A stretch of DNA of 64,000 nucleotides, taken from the NCBI GenBank assembly GCA_014905825.1, contig JACGCN010000016.1, forward strand, positions 1-64,000, read 5' to 3'. The position numbers were made by a program, and so were the translations under genes. This document shows positions 1 to 11,880 of the stretch, in pieces; positions within the stretch are counted from its first letter, which is position 1, and every line of letters starts with the position of its first letter. The DNA is from Lyophyllum atratum. Lineage: Eukaryota > Basidiomycota > Agaricomycetes > Agaricales > Lyophyllaceae. The notes beneath the pieces are model-generated. The model did not search any database. It saw nothing but the letters and a program-made list of their open reading frames with translations, and was not told the origin of the DNA.

Positions 1-237
1 AAATGGACGCCATCTCGCGTCTTGTACCTCGCAGTGAGTTCCATGTCGTACCTTCGCCTCCTGGTCGCCTGAGAACATCGCAGAACCCGCTACCTTCCAC
101 CAGTAATAATGATGTACGTGGATTCGTCGTTCGATTTCCCGCACTGTGATGATAGATCATTGCAATGAAGGTTGCTCGTCGTCTGTGAGTTCTGTACTGT
201 TCGCGAGTAACACCACTCATTCTAAAACGTGGAAAAG

Positions 238-1281
238 GCTTTAATGCACCTGTCTCCCTGCGAGTGAGTACTGTAATTGGGTTCTCTATCTCCGCTTCTG
301 CTGACGGAATGAACACAGTTGTGACTTCATTTCTACATCCTTCTTTGGACCAGAAGTAATCGATTTATCTCTCAGCTGCGATCGAACGATCCGCGCCATC
401 TTTGGGATGTCCACGGTCGCACTTTTCGTAATTCAAGGTGCATTGATTTGGCCTTCTACCTTGAATCTTGCTTACTTTCCTCGAGGAATCCTCGTCGTAC
501 GAGTTTTTTATATGTTCGAGCACAGCGTTATAGCTCGCGCGATCATCGCTCTCACATATGGCGGCGCGATCGTTTCTAGCATTACTACCCTTATATTGGT
601 TTTAAACGGCGCCAATCTCCTGACACCTCTGTCTGCTCTGGCGGAACATGTTGGATGTCCTGTACATCCGATGTCCAAGTTCTGGCATTTATATATTCCT
701 GCCTTTCTCGTCGCACACATTGCTATATATCTTCACGCTGATACGAGTCTTAAACTGCGAGGACTCACCCCGGCGCTACTCATTCGACGACTACATAGGG
801 AGTGGGTCGCTCCTCTTTACTACTCACTCGACATAAAGCTGATGTTCCCATATAGCGGCGGGTTTCTTCTATTTGGTTGTAGTGGGTACGATACCGTCGA
901 TGCGCTTGTCGATACAGATCTGTCGCTTACTCGTACTCCAGCTGCAGTAGGTACAGGGTACACCGAAATCGGCTCTGGGTTGTTCCATAATCCAGGGTAT
1001 GTATGAGAACGTCTACTTCGTTTTCGGCCTATACTGATGCTCCTCGTCACGGCAGCTCAACATTCCTGCGATTTTCGCCAAGTTAGTCATGTCGTATACT
1101 CCTCGTGTTGCTGTGCTCTGACTAGACATCTGAAAGCTTTCTCCTCGCTGCCACCTCGATAAGCATATCACGCGTCATGCTCAGCTTCCACGACCTCGCC
1201 GAGCATCTGAGGGACCGACCCGAAACGCCTCGGTCACGTCAACTCGATCCCTCTGAGCCGCGTCAACTGGAGGAAGGGTAG
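238..1281 (+). CDS. DUF6533-like multi-pass membrane protein (5' end uncertain)
   Basis: Fungal multi-spanning membrane protein of unknown function. A hydrophobic core reads FVIQ-GILVVRVFYMFEHS after removal of a 48-nt intron (about 439-486, GTGCATTG to CTCGAG), followed by a long TM segment and a GCPVHPMSKFWHLYIPAFLV block. That block matches the conserved Cys plus (S)KFWH..IP region of the DUF6533-like basidiomycete family. An upstream exon around 323-438 (CDFIS..CDRTIRAIFGM) joins through an intron at about 264-322. The C-terminus is read as IPAIFAKLVMSYTPRV, an intron, then SISRVMLSFHDLAEHLRD, ending at TAG 1279-1281; the ISRVML..HDLAEHLR tail is typical of the family. The true start was not resolved; an ATG at 244 is possible but would give a shortened N-terminus. 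The exon path between about 830 and 1060 is also unclear. The family is fairly sure, the exact gene model is not. Confidence 0.6.
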
Positions 1282-1481
1282 TCGCGATGGTGAATACCTG
1301 GTCAGTGGAAATGAACCTGTAAGCTACGCTGCCCCTAGCATCCGGATGTATGATAGCTAGCGAATGGCGATGATCTCTTGGAAACGAACCATGACTGAAA
1401 TCTTACGACGCGGAATGACGCGGAATTTTGGAATTTAGACATCAAAGCGTCTATTGATATCGATGAAAGACCAAGGTGTAC

Positions 1482-2253
1482 TCAGAATAAACCGCCGAAC
1501 ATCTTGAAGAGCGACTTCCCGATCCACGCTATGCTATCATCCTTCTTCCCGTTCCCCTTCCCGCTATGTAGCCCAGGGGTTCCGTTGGTATTGGCCGCCG
1601 TCGCGCTAGGGGTTTTCGTGGGGACAACTGGCGTTTCCGAAGGAGTGGGAGGTTGTGAAGGGGTGGGATCGACATCCGCTGGCGCTTTGACGGGAGACTT
1701 GAGAACGGTTTCGGGGGATGTGGAAGGATCGGTGTCAGGCTGTTTGTCCGGTGTTTCTGATGACCCGACCGGCTTCTCGTTTCCTTCACAAGGTTTCTTC
1801 TCCTTCTTTCCTTCGCCATCCTCGCCACCCGCCCCGCCCTCTGGTGCTGCGGGTTCAACGGTAACTTCTTCAGGAGATCGTCGCAAAGGTCCAGCGCCGC
1901 CGAGGTAGCATATGCCCTTCTTCTGGCTGCCTTTCGCTGGGATGCTGCACGCTGCGCTGGCTGACTCGGCCCTGAAACCGGTGGCATGTGCTATGTTCGC
2001 GCAGTCGTTTTCGGTCTTCCCAGATGCCAAACCGTAAGTTGGTACTTCGTCGTTACAGCTACAAGTATCGCATAAGGCTAGATAGCGCGGATTATAGAAG
2101 GATAGGCGTACTCTGGACTCGCGCGCCGGCTAAGAGTCTGACTTCGAGGATCATTACGGTGAGCATAGGTCCAACTCAGGCGATCCGACAGGGAGCAGCG
2201 TTGGAGGCAGCGATGAGAGCGAAAAGAGCAAGAGTGGCGGTCTTCGTGTGCAT
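1482..2253 (-). CDS. Small secreted Pro/Thr/Lys-rich protein
   Basis: Not a recognised family. The start at 2253 gives a clean signal peptide (MHTKTATLALFALIAASNAA). A 112-nt intron (2189-2078; an unusual GTCGGA donor, TATCTAG acceptor) joins it to a second exon beginning S-LCDTCSCNDEVPTYG. The two exons (64 + 596 nt) sum to 660 nt, i.e. 219 aa. The first 80 or so mature residues carry several cysteines; after that the chain is low-complexity, rich in Pro, Thr, Ser, Glu and Lys, and ends in a short aromatic tail (SIAWIGKSLFKMFGGLF). It is probably a secreted or wall-associated protein. The weak donor and the lack of a known domain keep confidence moderate. Confidence 0.55.
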
Positions 2254-3454
2254 GATGGCTAGAGTATTCGATCGTCAACGAATCGATAGGGAGAAAGTCC
2301 GGCTTCCTAAGAGTTCAGAAAATCTGCCCTTCGCCCTTATATACTGTCGGAGTATAGATGTTCCCTTGGCCACGCAACAAATGATTGATGAGCGGTTCCT
2401 GATTACTAGAAACCAAGAGGCTATGCCTTTAGCACAGCCAGCATAACGCATTTCCGATTTCTGAGCTGGATTAGTCGTTGTGGAAGATAATATGTGCTGC
2501 ATATCCGGACGCAACATTGACGTGGCAGCGGGCGAGATCAAGAGAATGTTAGAGATGCGTCAAGGATGAAGATCACATGGAATCCTTGGCTAGATCAAAA
2601 AGAAGCGTCTGCGATCAAGATCTGATAAGATTAGAGACGAGGACGAGATACAAGACTTGTCGGCAGTCAAGTGTCGATCAAACGGGCTTCTTGGCAAGAA
2701 GAGCAGTCTCGTCCGGAGAAATTGTGAAGGTATCGAGAGGAACATATGGCGGTGAATAGCTTTATGTGACGTCGACGAAATAGTTTGACTGAAGACGTTG
2801 GAAATGAGCTGTGGAAATTGCTGGAGCACTGGAAGTGGTTCTTCATTTTGGGCGAGTGCCATATTAACAGGCCGAATTCATGTAAGAAAGGCATGCTTGC
2901 ACCCAGATTATGAGGGCGATACGTACCGGCATGTGATGATTCATTAATGCGTCCGTTACTGTTTGAAATCAAACGGACATACCTAATCTTCATCCGTTCA
3001 CATACCCACGTTCACGGAAGGTGTGCCTGATGTATAACAAGGACCGGACATCCGTGCTGCAATTACACTGGTTTAGAGCGATAAAAGGTAATGCCTATGC
3101 AGCATATGAAGAACCGCCGAATAAAGTGGTGAGGTCTAGCGATAAGATTTATCTATCCGCAGAGGGGCGATGTGAGAAAAAAAACATGGCGTACCAGCGG
3201 TGTACAACGATGGAAGAAGTCATAAGATAAACGGACCGGGTCCTTATACTCTGATCGACGGTTGACATTCCCAAGCTTGAGCGGGGGGATCAAGACACGT
3301 CACCCACATCGGCTCAGTGTAATCTTACGGAACGTTGCACAGTGATCTGCAGGATGAACAGCTGACCTCTGTCACCGGAATTCAGTAGACGTTTCAGGAT
3401 ATGTATATGTCTTTCCTGACGACGACCGATCTATCAGACAATTTGTCGCGTGCA
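2254..3454. other. No supported gene
   Basis: About 1.2 kb between the secreted protein and the gene remains at 3455-4237. Short open frames occur on both strands (for example 2590-2862 and 2667-2993, minus) but none shows a domain, a signal peptide or a convincing splice pattern. Confidence 0.5.
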
Positions 3455-4237
3455 TTACTTGACATCGAGTTTGAAGTAGCTCACGAGATCATCCACGGTA
3501 ACCCTTGAAGAGGGAAGCCCCAAGGAAGCACCCGCGATGTACGCGTGCCGGTTTGGTGGAGAAGGCCGCGATCAAGTGGTGCTGTTCGAGATAGTCCGCA
3601 AGCGTTACAGGTCACCTGAAACCTGAAGTTCACCTGGAAACACTAGATTGAAGTATGGGGGCAGCTGTACCCTGCCCGGTTCGAAGTAAGTAGAAGAAGG
3701 GATACAGAGTCGAAGGATCATACCAGTAGATGGGCCAAGAATGATCGATCGCTTACAAGGAAGGGACCAGCGCCGAGTGGCTACCCAAGATAGGGCCAAA
3801 CTGTTATCCACGCGCAAACCCTTTATCAGCGGCAAATTATGGTAAGGGTTTCCCCGCCAGTTGCGTCAAATCTCCATGATTCTCGCGGCATCCCAATCAC
3901 CGCAGGACGGAAATTTCGAGATAACGACGGACGCTTGAATGTAGTCACGCTCGAGGAACGTCGCAGAGTCCGAATACTCGTTTGATTTTTCAGCGAGTCA
4001 CGCTCCAGCACAAACGTCGCGTCGCGTCCTCGGTTCAGGGAGTGCGGTGCCGCTCGGCGTCGAGATTGTGCTATTACGCGGGTCTACATCAGTGATACTT
4101 ATCTGTACGGCGTCGGGAATTGCCAAGAACAGAAACCCAGGAAACGCATGTCCTCTCAACTCATTATTAGCGGCGGGATGAAATTGCCATGGTCCCGTCT
4201 CCCAAGATGAGACTCTCACGCGTTGATATGGTGTCAT
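3455..4237 (-). pseudogene. Unidentified gene, apparently broken
   Basis: Three protein-like stretches lie in different minus-strand frames. About 4237-3998 has RVSSWETGPWQFHP..LRGHAFPGFLFLAIPDAVQ. About 3835-3605 has STGMILRLCIPSSTYFEPGR and PPYFNLVFPGELQ. About 3570-3455 has HAYIAGASLGLP then VTVDDLVSYFKLDVK and a stop at 3457-3455. Their composition is coding-like, but I could not join them with GT-AG introns: the last stretch is preceded in frame by TGA with no usable acceptor after it. This suggests a decayed gene, or introns I failed to see. No family was recognised. Confidence 0.3.
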
Positions 4238-4759
4238 GGAAGCCTAAGTATTGGGGAGGGTCCCGATGTCAGGAACCAAGGGATAATTCTATCTGATCAT
4301 GAGTAGGATCGTAGTTCAGGAGTCGAATTCTCCTGACCTTGGTGTTTTGTTGAAGTTGGTGTCGAAGTTGAGTCGGATGCACAGCCACTGGCATCTAAAC
4401 GAAAATTTCCCACTGCGTACATTTGTGACCAACAACATCATTCACCAACTCCTTTAATGAGCCAAGTCGATCCTTGTATGGCGAACGACAGGTGTTTGGG
4501 AAGTCAATGACAATGATAGGGATGATACTACGAACAAAGTGCGTAGGAAGATCCAACTTACTCGTGGACTGAGCTGACGATATTCGTGGTAGTGCGTGGT
4601 ATCTACGGATCAAAAGTCTGCCAGGGATACAGTAGAATAATGCAACGTCCGGAGGGGGGGAGATTATGGTGTACGAGGCTCCAAGATTGTCTGTCCTTCC
4701 TGCATGCGACTGTTGACAAGGATCGTTGGCGCGACGGCCTACCAGCAGACCTCCGTAAC
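4238..4759. other. Intergenic, 3' flank of the MADS-box gene
   Basis: About 520 bp; nothing recognised. Open frames here run on from shadows of the MADS-box gene. Confidence 0.5.
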
Positions 4760-6597
4760 TTATCCACCCTCCTTTTGAGGACTCTCGCCACTCAGCCCAA
4801 AGACAGAGGTTGGATCCATTCGCATATCTTGTCCCTCCCCGGCACTTCTCCCGATGCCTACTACCACTGACCCGCCTGCTTCCCCCACGCTCCCCCGTGA
4901 GGTTCTGCCTCGTTCCCAACTGCTGTTTCCCGGAGGGGCGGAAGAATCACCTAAGATTGTATCCGCAGGCAGTGTACTGGTTGCCGAAACAATGTTTCCT
5001 GACAGGAAGTTCAACCACTCCGCTCCGCCACTTGCCCCTCCCGCCGAACCAGACGCAGCCCGCTGAATTTGGCTTTCTCCACCTGGTCCCCTGCCTCGTC
5101 TCACGTTCCTTCCCCTATCGACACCGTGCTGTCGAGATGCAGCTCTTGGCGATGGCCAATCAAGCCCCAGCCCGCCAGTGGTGGTCGATGTCGATGCTCC
5201 CCGTCGTCGCCCGTCGTTACTGTCACCCACGAAAGAATATAATTCACCTCCAGGCCCGACCCTTCTCGCTTCCCCGAATTCCGGTATCGGGTCGTGGTAG
5301 ATACTCCGCTCGGTGCTCAGTACGCTGCTTGCGCTCCTCGTCCGTGACGTCTGTTGGTGCGGCTGCGGGTGGGGATGGAGTGGGCTGAACGACAGGGAAG
5401 TCGCAGGTGGCACTGTATGGGGGTGTGGCGAATACGTCTGATAAGAGCTGTTCTGGCTTTGCTGCTGTTGGACGTGTCCGTGATGGCCGCGTGACGAGTT
5501 CGACGGAGGCGACATGTGCGTGTAACCAAGGTTCTGGCCAGGCCCGTACGTACTAGAGCTGGGAGGGCCGGTAGAGTCGATTCCTACACGGGGACGCTTG
5601 CTCTCGCGCGCATATTGGTGGTTATGATGGTGCCGATCGCTGGACATCGGGGGCTGGTACTCATATTGACGATGATGGAAGTTTTGTTCATGACGACCGG
5701 GAGTGTTGTGCGACCTGTGGACTAAGGATGCAGATGTGCTCGGTGGCAAGGGATGGGACCGGGAGGGAAGGAAATCAAGCTGCGCAGACATCAGCGAAGT
5801 CGAAGGGCACGAGACCAAGCGAGACCCACATCCAGTTCAAGTCCCTCGCCACGTCGTTTAGACCCTCCATAGGTGGGCGGAACGACGAGAGCTCCCACCT
5901 CTTCCTCGCCATCTTCATCGTCTCCTATATCTATATCGATGTCTTCCGTCTTCGTGCTCGTCACGTTTTGAACGAAGTCAGAGGGCCCTCGGGTATCCTT
6001 CTCGCCGTCGTGCTAAGGATAACTGATTCTGTTAGGAATGAAAACAGCCACGGAGCCAAGATCGGCGTACACGCAAATGACGCTGAACGATTTCGTCAAT
6101 GTCGGACGAGCCATACTGGTAGAGCTTGAGGTGGTGGCTAGGTTTTTCCTCTGCCGAGTGAAGTGATCAGTCATGCATGGCGGGATTCAAAGGCGTGAAA
6201 ACAAGCAGCTCTGCAACGATGAGCGTACCGAAGATGATCACAGCAACATCGACGGAGCATAAGACACCTAGTTCGTACGCCTTTTTAAATAACCCATTCT
6301 TGCGCTAAATAATGTCGGAGAAGGCCGTGGAACATACGAAAGATCGAGATAAGCACCAGTCAGAAATAGCACTCCACTGGATAGGGAGCAAACGAGGACG
6401 TACCTTAAGGAAGGTCACGGAGCGGTTGCGCTCGTGCTACGTGTTTGAATTGGATGTAAATATGGGTCGAACCACGGATGTGAAGAGTCAATTTGGGTCG
6501 TCAGAAATGCGGAGGCGCAGGGATAGGATGACCGTCGAAGTACGACGTTATGAGGACGCACCGTGATAGGTTGTATCTCAATCTTTCGTCTGCCCAT
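4760..6597 (-). CDS. MADS-box transcription factor, Rlm1/MEF2 (type II) class
   Basis: DNA-binding MADS-box regulator. In yeasts the Rlm1/Smp1 class acts below the cell-wall-integrity MAP kinase; that role is inferred here. The start [12 protein letters not shown] is on a 12-codon exon (6597-6562). Exon 2 (6436-6404) adds [11 protein letters not shown], exon 3 (6304-6229) adds [16 protein letters not shown] and SVDVAVIIF, and exon 4 (6150-6071) continues [20 protein letters not shown]. Exon 5 (6012-5830) is acidic, and exon 6 (5779-4760) is a long Ser/Pro/His/Gln-rich disordered tail. The exons sum to 1428 nt (475 aa) in frame. Residues 1-60 are the complete MADS domain, including the [10 protein letters not shown] core; the segment after it (about 60-90) corresponds to the MEF2-type extension. 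The low-complexity C-terminus is usual for the class and could hide a further intron. Confidence 0.9.
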
Positions 6598-8435
6598 CGG
6601 ATGCTGGTCGATTTGAATAACAGGTGTGTTGTTGGGGCTACTTATTGACCGTCCGTCGAGATTGAGTTTGAGTTGACCCCTCGCCGCTTCCCAACCAGCT
6701 TTTCTCGGCATCTGCAAACACGGCCACACGGCGCCAGATTGGATCACTTTCCGCCACGATACGCTCCGTGTAGATCGAGGGTGCCATCCTCGCGTTCTAT
6801 ACACCGAGAGTGGAAGAACTTTCACACCAAGGAGACGAATATGAACATTTGATAGTTCCCACTCCGAACTTACGTCCCACGACAAGGCTTCTCGGGGAAA
6901 GCTCGAATCATTGGCACATTCAGCAGCGTCACAGGAGTGTCGCGGCTTTCTCGGACGCTATGGCTACATTGCGCACCAATTTTCGCGGGACGTGATATGA
7001 TGACACGACCACGGCAACATATTTTGACTTGACGTCTCCCTCCGCAACTTTAATATTACGATTCTCACGTCCATGGACCATATTACGGTATCTGGGCTGT
7101 TTCACCCGGCACTTGTGAGGTGCGTCGCGATAATTCGTGGCGAGCATAACGCGCCAACTTCGGTGCATCTTTTCAGCCCAAACTAACCACTAATCGATTA
7201 TCATCTGATCGATTCCGCCCACCACCGTGTCATCACCGTTTCCTCTTCGACTCAGCTAAAAGGAAAATATCTCCGTAAGCATCCGCCCTTCTGCGCATAT
7301 ATTCTCCCAGAGCATATGGTTGAAAGGCCCGTTTTTCTATCTTGGTGCCTCCCACAACTTCATGAAGACGATCTAGACATTCCAGACATTCCGGCGCACA
7401 CATTTGTTCACAACAAGGAATTTTCTCTGCTTGATGTAGACCTTCCATCGTCAGATATCTTGTTCGCACTCACACTCTTGGCTCGTCTAGCACTAGGATG
7501 TCTGGGCGAAGTTTAATAGGGAGCTTCGCATGTCAAGAGCGTAGAGTACCGTCACCGCAGATTTCGGCTATGCCCTTTGATACTCCCTTTTATGCACATC
7601 CACGAGGGTCTAAGAGCCGGTTAGGATCCATTCACAATCATTTTCGAAGGACAGGCTTTTTTATGAACACCGGCGATGTGTGTTGTATTCACGGCACCTC
7701 GCTCCGGGCGGGACTTCCCTTCCGCTACATTCAACGTACTGTCTTGTAGCTTCGTGGACATTCTCAATGATATTCGAGGCCCGGACATTCACACTCATCT
7801 TCGTAGCCGCCCGCGGTTGCAAGAGCTGCTCCGTTTTCGTCGCTCCCAGCGTCTGCGATCCCTTCGAATAATTGGACTGGGACATAATATCGACCCTTAC
7901 AATTCCTCATTTGCGGTTACCCAAATTGCATCGATAATCATGTAATCCGCTGACGTCTGCATTTCCTCGTTTGAACCCCTGAATTCCTGATACCGATGAG
8001 ATTTATACACTCTGCACCTCGTTCAACTATTATGCCGTCACATCTCCGTGATTATCGTCAGGAGATATACGCCATAGCGCAGACTGAACGCAGGCTCCCG
8101 GATCTTGACAAGGTTTTTGGTTCTGTATTCACAACGGCTTGTCGGTTTGAGCCTGAGGTAGCCTGTGACAAGGCGAAGAATCGTTGTGCGGAATTTGCGA
8201 CATAAGCACCGGGAGAGCTGCGCTATCATGAGACAAGGTGACCGGCTCATGGCATGGAAGGTTTTCAGGGAGGAGATAAGATAAGATAAAAACTGTGGGA
8301 ACTTCAGCTTTGAAGAAGTTCTTGTCCTGGTCCGCTGCGACCACGCGCCCAACACGCGCCAATCCATCGTTCATTGCCGAGTTCAACATAAGTATACCTG
8401 CATGGATCGAACCCCTCAGTTGACCAGCATCCGTA
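6598..8435. other. No supported gene; possible membrane-gene relic
   Basis: About 1.8 kb between divergent genes (MADS-box minus, Crinkler-kinase plus), so it should contain both promoters. One short plus-strand stretch at about 7740-7870 (SWTFSMIFEARTFTLIF) looks like one TM segment of a DUF6533-like protein, but nothing on either side supports a gene. Confidence 0.4.
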
Positions 8436-10277
8436 ATGCCCTCCCAACTCGCACTCAACTGTTTGATTTTTGGTGAAGATCTCAATCGCGTGTTCACCAT
8501 CGAGATTTCGGATACCAAGAACGTCTCGCTCCTCAAGCAATCGATTAAGGCCGAGAACACTCATAGTCTCGCTAACATCAGTTCACGGCACCTCAACCTC
8601 TACAAGGTCTCCATTCCCACCGATGACAACGGCAGCAGCCTTTCCGTATATCTCAGCCGCGATGATGAGCAGAAAACCATGCATCCTGTCGCTATCCTGT
8701 CCCGCGTCTTTGTAGACATATCCGGGGAACACATACACGTTATCGTGAAGGTTCCTGGTGAATAACACTCGCTATCTGCACCGATGTCTCTTCACAATTT
8801 CTTTCGCAGATACCCATCCTCCTTCTGCCACGCCACTTGAAGTGTCAAGACCCCGAGCCGCTTTCCTTCAATCTCGTCGAAGGGCGGCCCCCTCCAGCGT
8901 GGGATACCCTGGGGAATTTGAAACATACCAAGCGAAGCCAGAGAAGATGATTCCTTGCAATCGTCCCTACGACGCCGCTGCAACGATTCCAGTGACGCTC
9001 CTCCATCCCGTTTTCGGCCAATTCAAGGACGACTGCGAGATGCTCATGCCGACGAGGGAGGACAACGCATTGGTGCTGAAGCTGCAGGAGGTCCTGTCCA
9101 ACTTCTACAACGAGGCGGAGGGCCGAGCTGTAGCGATTCGGGACGCATTCAAGGATGTGGGGGTCTATTTGACACGAACACTCATTGATGGTACCGAATT
9201 CAGCACCGATGGCGACACCCTCGACAAGAGCGGTAATCACCGCTTTAATATTGCCAAATTCAAGTTGGAAGTGGCATCCCATGGTGCCGAACCGTACCTC
9301 CAGGCAAGTATCTGCTACCTCGAGAGTACAAGGGAACACGCCGAGCAGACGCTGCATTCCGTCCTCCCCTGCATTATCATACTTATCTTCGGTGCGTCGC
9401 GGACGTCTCGTTCTCGCCCGTCCTCGTCCTGACATCTCATACAGGGCCCCATATATACTTCGCGGGCGCGGCGTGGGATGGTGACCGCCCCAATATCCAG
9501 GTCCTCTCAGCGGCTCTCTCATTCCACATGCACCGATCCGACACGACATTGAGAACCCTCGCCGCGCGCCATCTCGGCGCCTACCGCACCGCGTACGAGT
9601 CGCTGAAGCGCTATTACAACACGGAGCTCCCCAATATCGCAACCTCTACCACCTCTCCCCGCCGCGGCCTTTTCCCCTACCCAACGCAATTCACAGCACT
9701 CGGCGGTGCCAAACACGAATTCGACTACCTTTCGCAGGTGATGCCCGACAAACTACTGTTCCACGGCAAACAGCGACTCAACGGCGACGGCATCTGCATC
9801 AAGTTCTCCCGTGGCTATTCCAAGGACGCCCACCTTTCCTGTGCATCCACAGGCGCCGCCCCAAAACTCCTAGGGTTTGACATCGTACCCGGTGGCTGGT
9901 TCATGGTGGTCATGGAATGGTTCGGAGAAGATTACATGTCCTATTTCGACTACCGTCACCTCCCACTGAACTCCCACCCCGAGCTCCCCCGTCCGCTCCG
10001 CGACGAAATCAGACGCAGCATAACCCGACTACACGCCACCGGGTTCGTGCACGGCGACATCCGCGACGTCAATCTCCTGGTGGCGAAAAATGGCGAGGCG
10101 AAGTTTAGGCTGGTCGATTTTGATTGGGCTGGGAGGATTGGCGAGGCGCGATACCCCATGAACATATATAGCGGTGATGACCTCTGGCGGCCCGATAGCG
10201 CATACGATGGGGAGCCTATCACCGTTGAGCATGACGTCCAAATGATGGAAAAGATGTTGGGCTCTGTGGGCAAGTAG
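8436..10277 (+). CDS. Crinkler (CRN)-type N-terminus fused to a protein-kinase-like domain
   Basis: Three exons (8436-8757, 8810-9391, 9445-10277) total 1737 nt, 578 aa, all in frame with 52- and 53-nt introns. Residues 1-107 form a ubiquitin-like Crinkler header: it starts LALNCLIFGEDLNRVFTIEI, then LLKQSIKAE, LNLYKVSIP and an ending HIHVIVKVP. A middle region (about 150-330) has no recognised domain. The C-terminal third is kinase-like: a candidate ATP-anchoring Lys at 421 (ICIKF), a hinge-like MVVMEWFGEDY, the catalytic loop HGDIRDVN (His504, Asp506) and DFDW at 526-529 in place of DFG. No signal peptide is present. CRN-kinase fusions are known in fungi and oomycetes as effector or inter-cell conflict proteins; the role here is inferred. 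Confidence 0.88.
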
Positions 10278-11004
10278 AGTAGGTATCCGGTAAAACTTTA
10301 GGTCGGGAACTCACTCTATACCTGATTTCGATTGGATATCAGTTGGGAATATATTATTGCGCCTGTACCTAACGGTAACCTGACACTGAGACACGAAGCG
10401 AGGAAGCAGCGTAGCTAAAGACCGTAGAGAATCTCAACATGCCGTTTTACGGTTCCGATCCCGAGCGTCAGCGCCACCGCATTCAGATCAGATCCAGAAC
10501 CGTACCATCTGGAGCGCCTGGATCCACAGACGAAAATCCGATCCTCGAATTGAGCATGATACCAAAAACTGTACGTGAAACCAGCAGCAACAAGACACCA
10601 CAGAAAGACGCGCGCAAAAGTCAAGCAGCAGAACATGTACAACACACAACACATCGATAAGGAACACAGAACGCACCAATCCACAGCCGAACCCCTTTCC
10701 CTACTCCAGCGCTGCCGAAACACACACCCTACACTCACAGAAAATCGACCGAGCCGCGCATACACCGACCCCCTCTGAGGAGCCGCCCATCGAGTACGCC
10801 CTTCCATCGAGGCACCAGCCTCTGGGCCTGTGCAGAGGGTTCGGGCGAGCTTGTACAACATCCGGCGAGCGCAGGAGGAACGGAAGGGCGGATAGTGCCA
10901 TTTGCGCACCGTCGTATTCGAGGAGAAGCTGAAGAGGTGAGGCGGGAGGGTGTCGGTGGAGGGAGAGGGTTGGGTGGGTGGTCGGGTCTGGATTTTGGAT
11001 GGCG
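10278..11004. other. Intergenic or 3' part of the homeodomain-like gene
   Basis: About 730 bp. The minus strand holds long open frames in two registers (to about 10701 and 10415) that may be further exons of the 11880 gene. A candidate donor follows FTCTLCAQ at about 11062, but no join was clearly best. Confidence 0.35.
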
Positions 11005-11880
11005 TCAGCGCGCATATACTGTATGCGGTGGGTATGAAGGAGGGAGGGGGGTGGTGCATGTACCTTGGGCGCATAGGGTGCATGTGAACGACGGACCTTT
11101 GGGAGGTTCGAAGCGGCCGAGGGTACACCATTTCTGATTTGGGGTTTTTGTAGGTACGAGCGGATGCGGCGAGTCGGGTGCATGGAGATATAAGGTCGGG
11201 GATGGCGAGAGTTGTCCCTGCTCATGAAGGGGAGAAGAAGAAGAAGTTCGTGGAGGCGAGCTGGGAGGAAGCGGCGAAGAAGACCTTGTGATGGGAGCCG
11301 CGAGAGTGATATCGGGTTTCTTATCGGGAGCTGGCGACGATGGAACGAGAGTATCCGAGGAGGGAATGGGAGAGCTCGAATCCGTAGTTTCAATCTTGAG
11401 CTTGATCTGCGAGGATGGTGCCTTCGGTGCCGGAAGTTCAGGCAGCGGGTCCGACGTCGACTCGTCCTTGATTTCGATGACTGGCGGCGTACCAATAGGA
11501 AGGTCGTACGTGCCAGACGGGATATGCTCCCTGGACTTCTTCGCGAGATGCTTCCGGCGCGACCACCACCGATGTACGTCCTCCGGCTTCAGATGACGTG
11601 CTGCAGCCCATGCGCGACGGGATTTTACGGTGGGTGTTCGTTTGTCTAGGGCCCAGATCGTCGCGAGTTCGTCGAGGTGCGCTGGAGCGAGCGGTTGGAA
11701 GGTGATCGTGACCTTAGTATCTTCGTTGGTTTCGATTTTGGGGATCTTCTTGGGCTTGACGGTGACCTCGGCGTTGGGGAGAGCAGCGATGAAGCGTTGT
11801 TTCCGGGGTCGGGTTTTGACAGCCTCGGACGTGGATGTATGCGGTACAATGTCTGTGTTGGCGATCTTTCTTTTACCCAT
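11005..11880 (-). CDS. Homeodomain-like nuclear protein
   Basis: Read from MGKRKIANTD (11880); a second in-frame ATG lies at 11913. The open frame gives 291 aa to the first stop. Residues about 61-116 look like a homeodomain: LAPAHLDELATIWALD, then VKSRRAWAAARHLKPEDV and the recognition-helix-like VHRWWSRRKHLAKK, which resembles the WFxNRRxKxKK signature with Trp for Phe and Ser for Asn. Basic clusters at residues 2-36 could be nuclear-localisation signals. The rest is Pro/Ser/Thr-rich. A CxxC pair (FTCTLCAQ) sits just before a likely donor, so the real C-terminus may lie further downstream (towards 10700). It does not sit beside a pheromone/receptor locus, so a mating-type role is not supported. 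Confidence 0.55.
   Translation of the reverse strand: MGKRKIANTDIVPHTSTSEAVKTRPRKQRFIAALPNAEVTVKPKKIPKIETNEDTKVTITFQPLAPAHLDELATIWALDKRTPTVKSRRAWAAARHLKPEDVHRWWSRRKHLAKKSREHIPSGTYDLPIGTPPVIEIKDESTSDPLPELPAPKAPSSQIKLKIETTDSSSPIPSSDTLVPSSPAPDKKPDITLAAPITRSSSPLPPSSPPRTSSSSPLHEQGQLSPSPTLYLHAPDSPHPLVPTKTPNQKWCTLGRFEPPKGPSFTCTLCAQGTCTTPLPPSYPPHTVYAR

Noticed and set aside
7640..7950. Plus-strand TM-like stretch resembling a DUF6533-type segment (SWTFSMIFEARTFTLIF)
   Set aside because: Only one family-like segment; no N-terminal or C-terminal exons and several stops around it. Not enough to call a gene.
11005..11880. Mating-type (A locus) homeodomain gene
   Set aside because: The HD is atypical (WWSRRK) and no divergent HD partner or mitochondrial intermediate peptidase gene lies nearby.
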